Positions 45,210 to 55,168 of a DNA stretch of 64,000 nt are shown in pieces; the first letter of the stretch is position 1, and each line of letters starts with the position of its first letter. The DNA lies in the NCBI RefSeq assembly GCF_028009165.1, contig NC_079245.1, forward strand, positions 1,674,001 to 1,738,000, read 5' to 3'. The notes beneath the pieces are model-generated. The model saw only the letters and a program-made list of their open reading frames with translations. It did not search any database and was not told the origin of the DNA. The translations under genes and the position numbers were made by a program. The DNA comes from Akanthomyces muscarius (taxonomy: Eukaryota; Ascomycota; Sordariomycetes; Hypocreales; Cordycipitaceae).

Positions 45210-46612
45210 ATGATTTTCGAACCGCAGTCCCTGCTGGACCATGCCGTGACCCTCGGCATCATAACGCCACAGGTCCTCCGGCAGGCTGGACCTGTACGGG
45301 GAGCCATTGCGCTTTTAAAGTTGCTTTTTGTATTTTGTACGTCAATCCCACCTGCCTACCCCCTCTTCTGCTGCACTTTCACTCAATCTGACCCTTTGCC
45401 AACAACCACAGTCCCAAAAGCCACCGTTCAGCTCGTATGGACGCGGTACCTGACGGCGCGCAAGAACCGGCCGCTGTATGTGCAGCAGGCCAACGTGGCC
45501 GAGGACTTTGCGCTGCGCCTGCTGCGCTGGTCCGCCGTCAGCCTGCACCCGAAGGTGCTGCGCGCCGTCACGGACCGGCCGGCCGCGGCGCACATCATCA
45601 AGTGGCGCGCGTACCGCAACGGCTGGACAAAGTACAATGAGCAGGTGCAGGAAAAGGTCTTGGAAGAGGTAAGGCGGAGCTGGAATAGCTTAAGCGACGT
45701 CTGGACACTGTGCCTCTGGCTGACAAAGTATGGGTAGGGTCCCGAGAGAACCGAAGGCATTTGGGTACGACACGACAAGACAAAGAGGCATGACATTGTT
45801 CTCCTCTACATCCACGGTAAGCAAGCGAAACTCGGTACGTCGACAGGGTCAGGATGAGACTAACACGGAAACTACAAACAACAGGCGGCGGCTACGCTGT
45901 GCTCTCTGCCAAGTTTTACCTCGAGTTTCAACTTGCGGTACAGAGCAGCCTGCTCGAGGCTGGCTACGAGAACCCAGCCATCTTCAGCTTGGACTACACG
46001 CTGGCCCCGGACAAGCACTTTCCGGGGCAGCTCAACGAGGCGATGTTGGGATACAAGGAGGTTCTAGCGGCGGCGGACCCGGACACCAAGATCTGTGTCG
46101 GCGGTGACTCGGCGGGCGGCATGCTCACGCTGACGCTGCTGCAGGACCTCGCGGCGCGCAAGCTGCGCGACGAGCCTATACGTCACCCGGACCTGGCCAT
46201 CCTCATCTCGCCGTGGGTGACGCTCAAGACGCATCTGCACCGCAAGTCGGATCTCGACTACATCCAACCCGACACCCTTGCGCGGTTCGCCGATCTGTAC
46301 ACGGGCGGGGGCGGCGTCGGCGCGTACCAGGCGCCCGCGTCACCGGGCAGCTGCCAGGACGAAGGAATCTGGGAGGCGGCGCGGCCGGCGCGTGGCTACA
46401 TTGTCACGTACGGCGAAGAGGAAGGCTTGGCGGACGACATCAAGTATCTGATCCAGCACCAAAAGTCGCGGGGCACCGACGTGCGGGTACTGATGGACCT
46501 CGGCGGCGTGCATGTGTGGCCGGTGGTCTCGTTACAGTTCTGCACCACCAACGAGAGGCGCGTGCAGGGCATTCGGTCTATAGTCAAAGAGATTAGAAGC
46601 GCGTTGGCATAG
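45210..46612 (+). CDS. HSL-type alpha/beta hydrolase (esterase/lipase)
   Basis: Exons 45210-45336, 45412-45668, 45738-45816 and 45885-46612 give 396 residues. It belongs to the hormone-sensitive-lipase branch of alpha/beta hydrolases: the oxyanion motif HGGGY is completed by splicing intron 3, and the nucleophile elbow GGDSAGG carries the catalytic Ser. The expected acidic residue lies near YGEEEGLADD and the catalytic His in GGVHVWPVV. DYTLAPDKHFPGQLNEAM is the typical strand after the oxyanion loop. The N-terminus has a hydrophobic stretch (GAIALLKLLFVFFPKA) that could anchor it to a membrane. The substrate is unknown; relatives act on short acyl esters, sterol esters or toxins of other organisms. 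The first ATG (45210) is chosen. Confidence 0.85.
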
Positions 46613-47544
46613 GGCAGATGACGTGGAGAACAGTGTGTAGAGAATGTAATCAGATTAGATCAAGTAGGCATTCACTGACGTGCGTTTGGGTGCGAGTCGG
46701 GAACCAGAGCTCTGCGTTTGGAGCGCAGAGTCGGCTTCGTCGTCGCGGCGCACGTCTCACGAAGTTTATAAAGCTCATGAATTGTTGACATCATTTTGTT
46801 TGTGTAGGTGTTGCGTGTGCGTGTGTGTTTGTGTCCATGCATGCAATGTGATATACGTACAGGCAGACGCAAAAAGGGGCGCGAGTGTGTACGCTGCAGC
46901 AGCAGGCGAGGTTGAGGCTTGCAGATCGTCAGCCGGGCAGCGGCGCAGCTTGGCGCCAGCAAAGAGGAGAGTATGAAGAGCTTGGTAGAGCTCTTTACTC
47001 GCAGATGATTGTAAAGACGAAGCGAGTCGTGCAGAGAGGGACCAGCCGCAGTCATCAGGTCAGGCCACGCGGTTGGAGTGTAACGAGAGATAACCGGCCG
47101 ATAATGGGATTCGGGTGCGACAGAAGAATGGATGAGTTTGGTGATGGAATGAAACAGCAACAAACGGTTGCCGCAACGCCGTAGAGGCTAACTTAGTCGA
47201 GGGGTGCGCCATGTGTGTCTTGCGGCTGGTCTAGGATGCAAAAGGAAGAGACGAGGACGATTGGAGGATGCATGGAAAAGTGGCGACTGGGATGAGCTAA
47301 TAGCTACCTAGGTAACTAACTGACAGCTGCCTGGGGCTGGAGTACCTAATCAGCACGCTTGCCCTTGAGGAGTGCCTGAAAGGAGCTGGAGCTGGAGCTG
47401 GAGCTGCTGCAGTGTGCTAACTAGTTCCCGACAGAGACCCCCCTCCCCTCCCCTCCCCAAAGCCAGCAAGAAGCCACCCCCTCTTGGCCTCTGGCTGCTG
47501 TCTCTCGAAGCCAGTGCACGCTTGCACGCCCCCCGCGACGTGCA
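46613..47544. other. Spacer upstream of the NC2-alpha promoter
   Basis: About 930 bases. It has a (GGAGCT)n tract at about 47382-47408 and an exact TACCTAGGTA at 47305-47314. Minus-strand open frames here begin with TTG only and look accidental. No gene supported. Confidence 0.5.
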
Positions 47545-47550
47545 TATAAA
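47545..47550 (+). promoter_or_regulatory. TATAAA box for the NC2-alpha transcript
   Basis: TATAAA in GCATATAAACGG, followed about 30-50 bases later by CACCAGACC/CAACAGGC sequence where transcription could begin. No ATG occurs between it and 47939. Confidence 0.45.
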
Positions 47551-47574
47551 CGGGGGGAGCCCCTCCTCTGAAAA

Positions 47575-48640
47575 CCCCAGACGCCGCCAGACCAACAGGC
47601 ACCACAGCTGCAGTACAAGTACGTACTGAATCGTTGCTCGCTACGCACCCTTGCCTTCTGGAATACTGGCAGACAGCATCATCACCGTTGTTGCCTTGCC
47701 CAGTAATTCTCCGACGACCTCAAATATACCTCCCATCTTTGCAAATACCTCCAGAATATACTCCATATTACATCACGCAATCCCAATTCAGCCTCCGGCG
47801 CACGCGCTCTCACCCAAGGAGCTTCGTCGTTTGTCAACAAGTATCTTTGTCGCGAGCCACCTCATCCATCTCGCCATTGTCGCTCGTCTGCCAGCCCACC
47901 ACCATCAAACCAAGCAAGGGATACGGCATTGCATCCACATGCATCTGCTTTCTCGACGCGCGCTCTACTCTGCAGCCCTATCCCTGTCTTGATCCGTGGG
48001 CACTGGGCAGCGCCTGCCAGCAAAAGAGTGCCCCGCCATCGCGCCCGCATCAGCACAGAGCTGCGTCGCGCAACCCTCCCCAAGAACGCCAGGTACTGCG
48101 CTCTGTGCAACTCGGCGCGCAACGTGACTCGACGGCGAGTTGCGAAAAGAGAAAGGGAGAACAAACAGGGCCCTTTTGGGCGATTTATTTTGGCACGCAA
48201 AACCCACTCCGAGCATCCATTCTACGGCTCCTTCTCCGGCTGTCGCATTCCGGTTTGCGACTGGTGTTCGCGCCGCGCACTACCAACGTAGCCGTGCACC
48301 AAGGCCAGCTCCAGCTCCAGCTTCGAGCTACTGCTGCACCTTGCTTGCCTGGTAGCGGGGAATACCACGCAGCTACCGCATCTACCCAAAATAGAAAACG
48401 GTGCAGGAGGACTGGTATAAATACCTTCCATCGCAGCTTACAAGCTTATCACAACAGCTTTGTTGTAAGTAGCAGCCGGTAGCCGCCCGCAGCCTTGTCG
48501 AGGAGATCCCTTCGTCAAGCACAGCCTTTAGGTAGGCAGCGCCACGCCACGACCAGCGCCGACCAGCGCCTCCTTCCTCACCGGCCCGCTGTATTTTATC
48601 GCTAACCTCGCGGCCCACCAGCGGCCCAAAATTATTTATC
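47575..48640 (+). promoter_or_regulatory. Long NC2-alpha leader with one 17-codon uORF and a candidate UTR intron
   Basis: Between the TATA box and the start codon at 48641 only one ATG occurs (47939). It opens MHLLSRRALYSAALSLS and stops at 47992. The following 648 bases to 48640 have no ATG in any frame. A candidate intron spans 48465-48621: GTAAGT donor, GCTAAC branch at 48600-48605 and CCACCAG acceptor. Reading frames open through this stretch contain no Met and are not coding. Confidence 0.5.
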
Positions 48641-49462
48641 ATGTCCGGCGACGACACTTCTTACGCTCCCAAGTCCCCCGACTTCTCTTCTTTCCTTACT
48701 TCTGGTCCCACCGACCAAGCACCACCTCTCGATCTCGGACCTTCGAGTCACGGCCACCATCTCGAGCCTCCGTCCTTGGCGTACGGCTCTTCCTATAACG
48801 CTTCCTCGCGGTATAGCCAGGACTACAACTTCTCCACCGACGCGTACCAACCGCCGGGCCTTGCCCAGCAAAACTCGTTTTCGCAGACATTGGCTAGCCA
48901 CCTGCCGTACGACCAACAGCCTCACCTGCAAGACCCCGGCCAGTTTCCCGCGCCGACAAGTTTTGCCGACCCCTACCCTCAGAGCTTCCAGCAGTCGCCC
49001 GCTACCGAGCCAGAAGCAAAAATGCCTCCACGCAAGGCGGCCAAGGAGCCTTCGCCGCCGGAACCCCCCATAATTGACTCGTCCATGGTCAAGACCAAGT
49101 TCCCGACGGCGCGGATCAAGCGAATCATGCAAGCGGACGAAGAAGTCGGCAAGGTCGCACAGCAGACGCCCATCGCCGTCGGCAAGGCTCTTGAACTGTT
49201 CATGATTCAGCTCGTGTCCAAGAGCGCGGACGTTGCCAAAGACAAGGGCTCTAAGCGCGTCACCGCCGCTATGCTCAAGCAAGTAGTCGAATCGGACGAA
49301 CAGTGGGATTTCCTGCGCGACATCGTGAGCCGCGTCGAGAACGACAAGGAAGGCCCTAAAAAGGAACCCAAACCAAAGGCAGAAAGCGACGACACGGAAG
49401 ACGAGCAGCCCAAGAAGAGACGAGGCGAGCGCGGCGCTGGTCGAAAAAAGAAGGCGCCTTAG
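48641..49462 (+). CDS. BUR6: NC2-alpha (Bur6/DRAP1), histone-fold transcription regulator
   Basis: A single exon of 273 residues. NC2-alpha pairs with NC2-beta (Ydr1/Dr1), binds TBP on DNA and represses or redistributes preinitiation complexes at TATA promoters. The histone fold lies at about residues 147-230: TKFPTARIKRIMQADEEVGK, ALELFMIQLVSKSADVA and VTAAMLKQVVESDEQWDFL. This is the order and spacing of the DRAP1/CBF-NFY-type fold. The first 130 residues are a Ser/Pro/Gln/Tyr-rich disordered extension (AYGSSYNASSRYSQDYNF), longer than in yeast but usual in filamentous fungi. The tail is Lys/Glu/Asp-rich, ending RGAGRKKKAP, probably a nuclear localisation signal. Start: ATG after a long leader containing one uORF. 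Related Dpb3/CHRAC subunits are shorter and fit less well. Confidence 0.85.
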   Translation: MSGDDTSYAPKSPDFSSFLTSGPTDQAPPLDLGPSSHGHHLEPPSLAYGSSYNASSRYSQDYNFSTDAYQPPGLAQQNSFSQTLASHLPYDQQPHLQDPGQFPAPTSFADPYPQSFQQSPATEPEAKMPPRKAAKEPSPPEPPIIDSSMVKTKFPTARIKRIMQADEEVGKVAQQTPIAVGKALELFMIQLVSKSADVAKDKGSKRVTAAMLKQVVESDEQWDFLRDIVSRVENDKEGPKKEPKPKAESDDTEDEQPKKRRGERGAGRKKKAP

Positions 49463-50858
49463 CTCGTCGCCGTCATCTTTTTGCTTTTCTCTCTTTTCAT
49501 ATCTCTATTTTGCCTGCAGTTCCAAAGGCGAGCTAACGAAGCTACGAACACAAAAAGGAGCAGGCGTTTTCCAATGGTCAACATAAATTACGGCGTTGCT
49601 TGGGTCTAACAAGGTTCTGGAGTAGGGTTAGAATACGGCATCGTGTCTCGACACAGCCTTGCTGTCGCGAGATGAGGAAGGATGTCGGCTGTTATGGGTA
49701 TTAAATTAATTCAACTATACATTTTTGGGTCTTGCTCCACATGCGTCCAAGTGGCAGTAAACATACTTGCAGCTGCATCTGGTTCGTACTGGTAGCTTGG
49801 CGCGTGGTTTTTCGGTGCTTCGGCGGGTTGGCGGGCTACCTACCTGCCTAGGTACCTATGTTTGGATGGTTCAGGCAGCATACGGCAGTGCGCAGGTCAA
49901 GCCGAAATTGGCGGCGTGAGAAGGAGCGTGCTCGAGGGATAAGTTTCTTCCTAACAAGACCCAAAAAGCCTGGTTACTCATCGGAGTATGAGATGACATG
50001 ACTACCAGTGCAGCTCGAAGAGCCATCTCGTCATAACACGACTCAAACCACTGGCATTGCGGGTGGGAGTCGGCCGGCCAAATGGTGTGGTCCACGTAGC
50101 GGGTCGCGAGACAAGCACCGGCCAGAAAAGCACAAGCACACGGCAACGAACTCATAAAGCCAGGGCCAGAAAGGTAGGTTCCATAAATACTAGGTAGGCA
50201 ACGTAGGTAGGCAGGTAGGAGTCCTCAGAAGGAGCTTGAGTGGACATGAACAGCTGTGGACAGGTCATCAACCGCTTGGCATCAGTGACATGCATGCCTG
50301 CCTTTTGCCCATGGGCCACCGCTGCCGCCCCCTCTAGAATAAAGCACCACGTCAAATGCATGTCCCATCGTAAAACCCCATTCCGTGTGTCGCCTGAAGC
50401 CTCGTTCCGCACCGATCATCCCGGCTCCCTTTCTCCCGCCTTGAGCTCGTACAGCCCTGCCAAAAAAAAAAAAAAAAAAAGGTGTCTAGGCGCAGAGACA
50501 TATTTTAAAAATTGTCGATCTATACTCTGCATAATTTGTAGCTCTGCGACAAAACAACAAGCAAGCCCGACGCATCCATCGCCAAACCGCTCCGCCCCTC
50601 CGAAATGCGAACCCGCGTTGATTATTAGTGTCGGAAATCTAGCCACATCCAACATCAATCCCAATTCCCCCTCTCTTCGCCTTCACCAGCCCTCATTCGA
50701 AGCTCCGAACTTCGAGCACTCATCACCACCTCTCTGCTGCGTCGAGAGAAACCTCGGTCTCGTGTATATTAAATGCGGCAGCGCCAATCCGATCCCCGAC
50801 GTCCACCCCCGTTCGCCCGCCCGCCCGCCGTCGCCGCCGGCTCCTCCCCCCAAGCCAA
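49463..50858. other. Spacer and PIK1 promoter
   Basis: About 1.4 kb. Features: exact TAGGTACCTA at 49849-49858 with CTACCTACCTGCC just before it, a cluster of GTAGGTAGG half-sites at 50172-50218, an A19 run at 50462-50480, and a C/T-rich region before PIK1. An ATG at 50773 is out of frame with PIK1 and overlaps its start. No gene supported. Confidence 0.5.
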
Positions 50859-53800
50859 ATGTCGTGGGAGCTTCTGCAGCGGTTCTTTGACTCTGATGTC
50901 TTCAATTCGAACCCGTTCCTTCCCGTCTCCTACCTCTCGTAAGCAAGCAACACTACCGCCATCTTGGTCTTGCAACGTGGCCGACGGGGGCGCACCCCTT
51001 GGCCTCCTCTCTCTCCCCTCGCTACACTCTGGACTGACATCAAGGGCCCTTTTGGCTGCTCGCTCGCGACAGACGCTACGCAGACCATGTAGGCATTCAC
51101 TACGTCTTATGCAACAAGTTGCGCCAGTTCCCCTACGAGGACATCGAGTTCTTCCTCCCGCAGCTATGCCATCTCATCATTAGCGTTGACAATGAGTCCA
51201 TGGCGCTCGAGGAGTTCCTCCTCGACCTCTGCGAGGAATCCGTCACGGCGGCCCTGCTGGTATGATATGCGCACATTGCCTCTAGCCCTTTGCTGCATAT
51301 ATGACTGACTTGTTCTTCCAGACGTTTTGGCTGTTCCAAACATACCTCCACGACCTGTCCTCGAATCCGCAGTCCACCGCCTTCCAAACGTGTCGTCGAG
51401 TCTACAACAAGGTGCAGCACATTGTTTTCGGCCTCAACGATGTCGGCCGACACGAAAAGATCAAGGAGAATATTCTCCCTGTCACCGTGCTCTCCAGCTT
51501 CGTTCTCGCTAGTGTCGCACTGCCCATGATCCCGAGATGGGCTGGCCCCCTCGCCGTCGCGCAGGCACGCAAGCCACAGCCCATAACCAATACTGCTACC
51601 GAGTCAACCGACGATGTCAAGTCGAGTAAGTCGCAAACCGTTGTCGCCCTCAATGCGAAGCCGAAACGTGGCAAGGATACCCGCATCGCGAGCATGCCCA
51701 GCGCGAGCCTGCCCTCGCCAAGTCGCGCAGTGGCAGCGAAAGCAATTAGCCAGGCGACTACCGCGCCGCCTAGATCGAAGCTGCAAAAGGAGATGAAGCG
51801 ACCTCCAGCGTTGGAAATAGCCCAGACTGAAGCCATGTCCAGCTCAGCATCGCTTCCCTTGCCCTCGCCACCGTTGACAACGAGGCCGGAGACGCCGCCC
51901 TTGACAGCCGGCCTTGCGCCGCGCAACCACTCCGATAGCATCCTCCGCAGACACTCGCATCACACGAAGAACGCGAAAACGATTGGCGACCTCTCCTCGA
52001 TACAAAAGACGCGGTTGCTAAGACAGCACTACTTTAGATCCCAGACACAGTTCCTCCAGGCCCTCGAAGATATTTCCAACCGTCTTGTCATAGTACCCAA
52101 GCAAGCTCGCATGAGCGCACTTCGGGCAGAGCTGGCTCTGATTGCGCGAGACTTGCCTGCCGAGATCGATGTCCCTGTCATTTGCCCGCCCACTCTGGTA
52201 GACGGTGCACCAGGCAAGAGCCGGCACCATCGCATTGTTCGCCTTAACCCGACCGAAGCAACTGTTTTGAATAGCGCGGAAAAGGTCCCGTATCTACTCA
52301 TGGTGGAGGTGCTCAAAGAAGATTTCTCGTTTGACCCGGAGACGCCAGACAATCAGCGACTACTGCCTGAACTTTTTGGTGTTCGCGGAAACTCGAAGCG
52401 TTTATTTGATCTATCGTCTGAGCTTCCCAAATCGGCACAGGCGACACCGCCACCTGAGCCTGCTGTTGACAGTGTCTTTGAACCGACCTCCGGCGATCTG
52501 AGCAGCTCCAATCTAATCAAGTCGCTGGAGGAGGAAGGTCAACCGCGCCCCGTACCCAAGCAATCGCAATCGTATGGCCAGCGACTGTCGAGCGGCGCAA
52601 CGACGTCTTCTACCACCCTCGACGCAGCTACGCCGCGGACCTCGGGCGCGTCAAGATCGCGGTCCAGCAGCCCCGGCTCGCGCCGCAAGATGACACTTCA
52701 GATGAACCGAAACGCATCCTCTGATCAGCCAGACTTTTCAGCTCTCGCCACGCACATGCGCACGGCTGCGCAGATGCTGGCCCAGTTGGACGCCACCAGC
52801 GGAAAGCGGCCCAAGCACGAAGTTGCCGCCATTCGTGCCAAGATTATCGCCTCCATGCAAACCTTGGAGGAGCGTAGCTTTGACGCGGACGACCAGGGCC
52901 CAACCTTTGATACCATCATCGCCAAGGCGAGCACGGCAGCGGCCGCGACTGCCGCAGCGACGGCATCCGCCAGCAACCCCGACCTTGACGAAGATGCGCC
53001 CGTGGACACGAACCTGAATGCAAGCGCCGGCCGCGAGCGCATGGAAAATGACTTCAAGACGGGAGGTGTGCAGCGACGCGGCGACCGCGACGACCCCAGC
53101 GCGGCTGTGTTTGGCGAAGCGTGGGAGGCCAAGAAAGAGCGCATCCGCAAGTCTTCGCCGTACGGGTGGATGAAGAACTGGGATCTCGTCAGCGTCATTG
53201 TCAAGACGGGCGCGGATCTCCGCCAGGAGGCCTTTGCGTGCCAGCTCATCAGCGTCTGCCACAAGATCTGGGTCGACGCGGGCGTGGACGTGTGGGTGAA
53301 GCTGATGCGCATCCTCGTCACGGGCGAGTCGTCGGGCCTCATCGAGACCATCACCAACGGCGTCTCGCTTCACTCGCTCAAGCGCAGCCTCACCATGGCC
53401 TCGATCGAGTCGGGCAAGAACCCGCGCCACCGCATCGCCACCCTCAAAGACCACTTCCTCAAGGCCTTTGGCGAACCCGACAGCGAGCCCCACCGCGCCG
53501 GTATCGACGCCTTCAAGCGCTCCCTGGCCGCGTACAGCGTCATCTCGTACATCTTGCAGCTCAAGGACCGCCACAACGGCAACGTCCTCATCGACAGCGA
53601 GGGGCACATTATACACATTGACTTTGGCTTCATGCTGTCCAACTCGCCGGGCTCCGTCGGCTTCGAGGCGGCGCCGTTTAAGCTGACGCACGAATACGTC
53701 GACGTGCTCGGCGGCCTCGGCTCGCAAGACTATGAAGACTACAAGAAGCTCTGCAAGCAAGCTTTCCAAGGTACGCAATATGTATTGAACAGAGAGACGG

Positions 53801-54182
53801 TAGGACGCAAAAAAGCTAATTACATGGTGTAACAGCGCTACGTCGCTCGGCAGACTACATTGTTGACCTAGTCGCCATGATGGGCCGCGAGTCCAAGATG
53901 CCCTGCTTCTCCGTCGGCGTGACCACGGCGACAAGTTCGCTCCGGCAGCGCTTCCAGCTCCATCTGAGCGCCGACGAGGCGGAGCAGTTTGTCGAGACGG
54001 ACTTGATTGCCAAGTCCTTTGGAAGCTACTATACACGACTGTGCGTTAACCATCACCCCCCCCCCCCCCCCCCCCCCGACCTTTTGCTTCAACTGGCTTT
54101 ATCTACCCAGTGTGCCGTGTATATTAACAATGAGTCTTGCAGCTACGATACTTTTCAATACCGAACACAAGGCATATACTAA
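50859..54182 (+). CDS. PIK1: Phosphatidylinositol 4-kinase Pik1
   Basis: Exons 50859-50938, 51073-51259, 51322-53770, 53836-54040 and 54143-54182 give 986 residues. Pik1 makes PI4P at the Golgi, driving secretory vesicle formation; yeast Pik1 is activated by frequenin. The N-terminus MSWELLQRFFDSDVFNSNPF and LRQFPYEDIEFFLPQLCHL form the lipid-kinase-unique domain. A long Ser/Pro-rich linker follows (about 150-330). The kinase core occupies about 380-986: VPYLLMVEVLKEDFSFDP early, VKTGADLRQEAFACQLI, catalytic loop LKDRHNGNVLID and IHIDFGFML. The tiny last exon encodes the conserved end YDTFQYRTQGIY. All five exons sum exactly. Intron 4 holds a C22 run. The start matches the family N-terminus. 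Confidence 0.96.
54056..54077 (+). repeat. C22 homopolymer in the last PIK1 intron
   Basis: Twenty-two C residues inside the 102-base intron 54041-54142, between donor GTGCGT and acceptor CTTGCAG. Long C tracts can form i-motif/G-quadruplex structures and are unstable in sequencing. Confidence 0.9.
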
Positions 54183-55168
54183 AAAAAGATACGGCATGGC
54201 ATGGCATGAATCGGCTTCTTCTTTTTCCTTTGCGTCTTCTTTTCTTACTCACATTTTTGTATTTTGAAAGATTGGCTCAAGGCAAGGTCTTTCTTATCAT
54301 GTTTTTTTTTTTGGGTAAATGGAAAACAAATCCCATCGTTAGAATTGGGGGATGGTGTATGGCTCATTTTATCTGAATGAAGCAGACGCTCATATCATGC
54401 TGGGGAGGCATGTGTGCGCGACAAGAAAAAACTAGATACCAGAGAATAAAGGCCAAAGCAGGAAGTAGCAAACATGCAGAGGAGATGAACCTCGCGTATT
54501 GCGCTTGGGGAGAGATGCATGCGCATGATTGAATGTCAGTCATCCTTACACCGTCGGTATTTGCTGATCGTTCGTGAATCAAGTAATGACAACTCATTTG
54601 CTGTGCTGAATTGGCTTGTAATAACGTACCCGGGATGTGCGAGCGGTCGACACCAAAAAAAGAAGAAAAAACAGGGAGCAGAAGAGAACAGTACGAATTA
54701 GAAATTGTTGTCAGCATGGGTGCCAAGTGCGATGAGGATCCGAAAGGGTTTCAGCTATTGCGCACACCATGCGGCGCCGAAGAAGTTACTTCTTTTGTAG
54801 GACGCAAAGAATAAGATTAATTAAATTTGATACATCTGCTATTTCTTGTTTTATGGCGCCGCCCTCTTTCTCAGTATATTGCCATGCGCGCAAAAACAAA
54901 TCACTACTTTTACATGAAAACCCTGGTTTTTTTTGGCCATGTCCGTCTTTGCCCCAACTCAAAGCGGATAAATGCAATGCTTTACCCCGTCCCTTTGGCT
55001 TTGCCATCAATCGTGTATGTATATACAATACATAAAAAAATAGGAATCGGGGAGCGCAAGCTGAGGTACGTACGGGCGGTGCAACTGCCTCACTCCCTCA
55101 CTCCGTCCACCCAATCACCGAGTCACCCTCCGGGGCCAATGCCCCCCACGACCTAGCAATAGCGACTG
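54183..55168. other. Convergent AT-rich spacer
   Basis: Nearly 1 kb between the stops of PIK1 and the RING gene. AT-rich with T10 and A7 runs; no ATG frame resembles a protein. Both 3' UTRs should lie here. Confidence 0.5.

Noticed and set aside
46672..47163. 163-codon minus-strand frame
   Set aside because: Starts with TTG, no recognisable domain, lies in a spacer with simple repeats.
47634..48482. 282-codon open frame on the plus strand
   Set aside because: It contains no Met at all and starts only from TTG. It lies in the NC2-alpha leader, so the openness reflects base composition.
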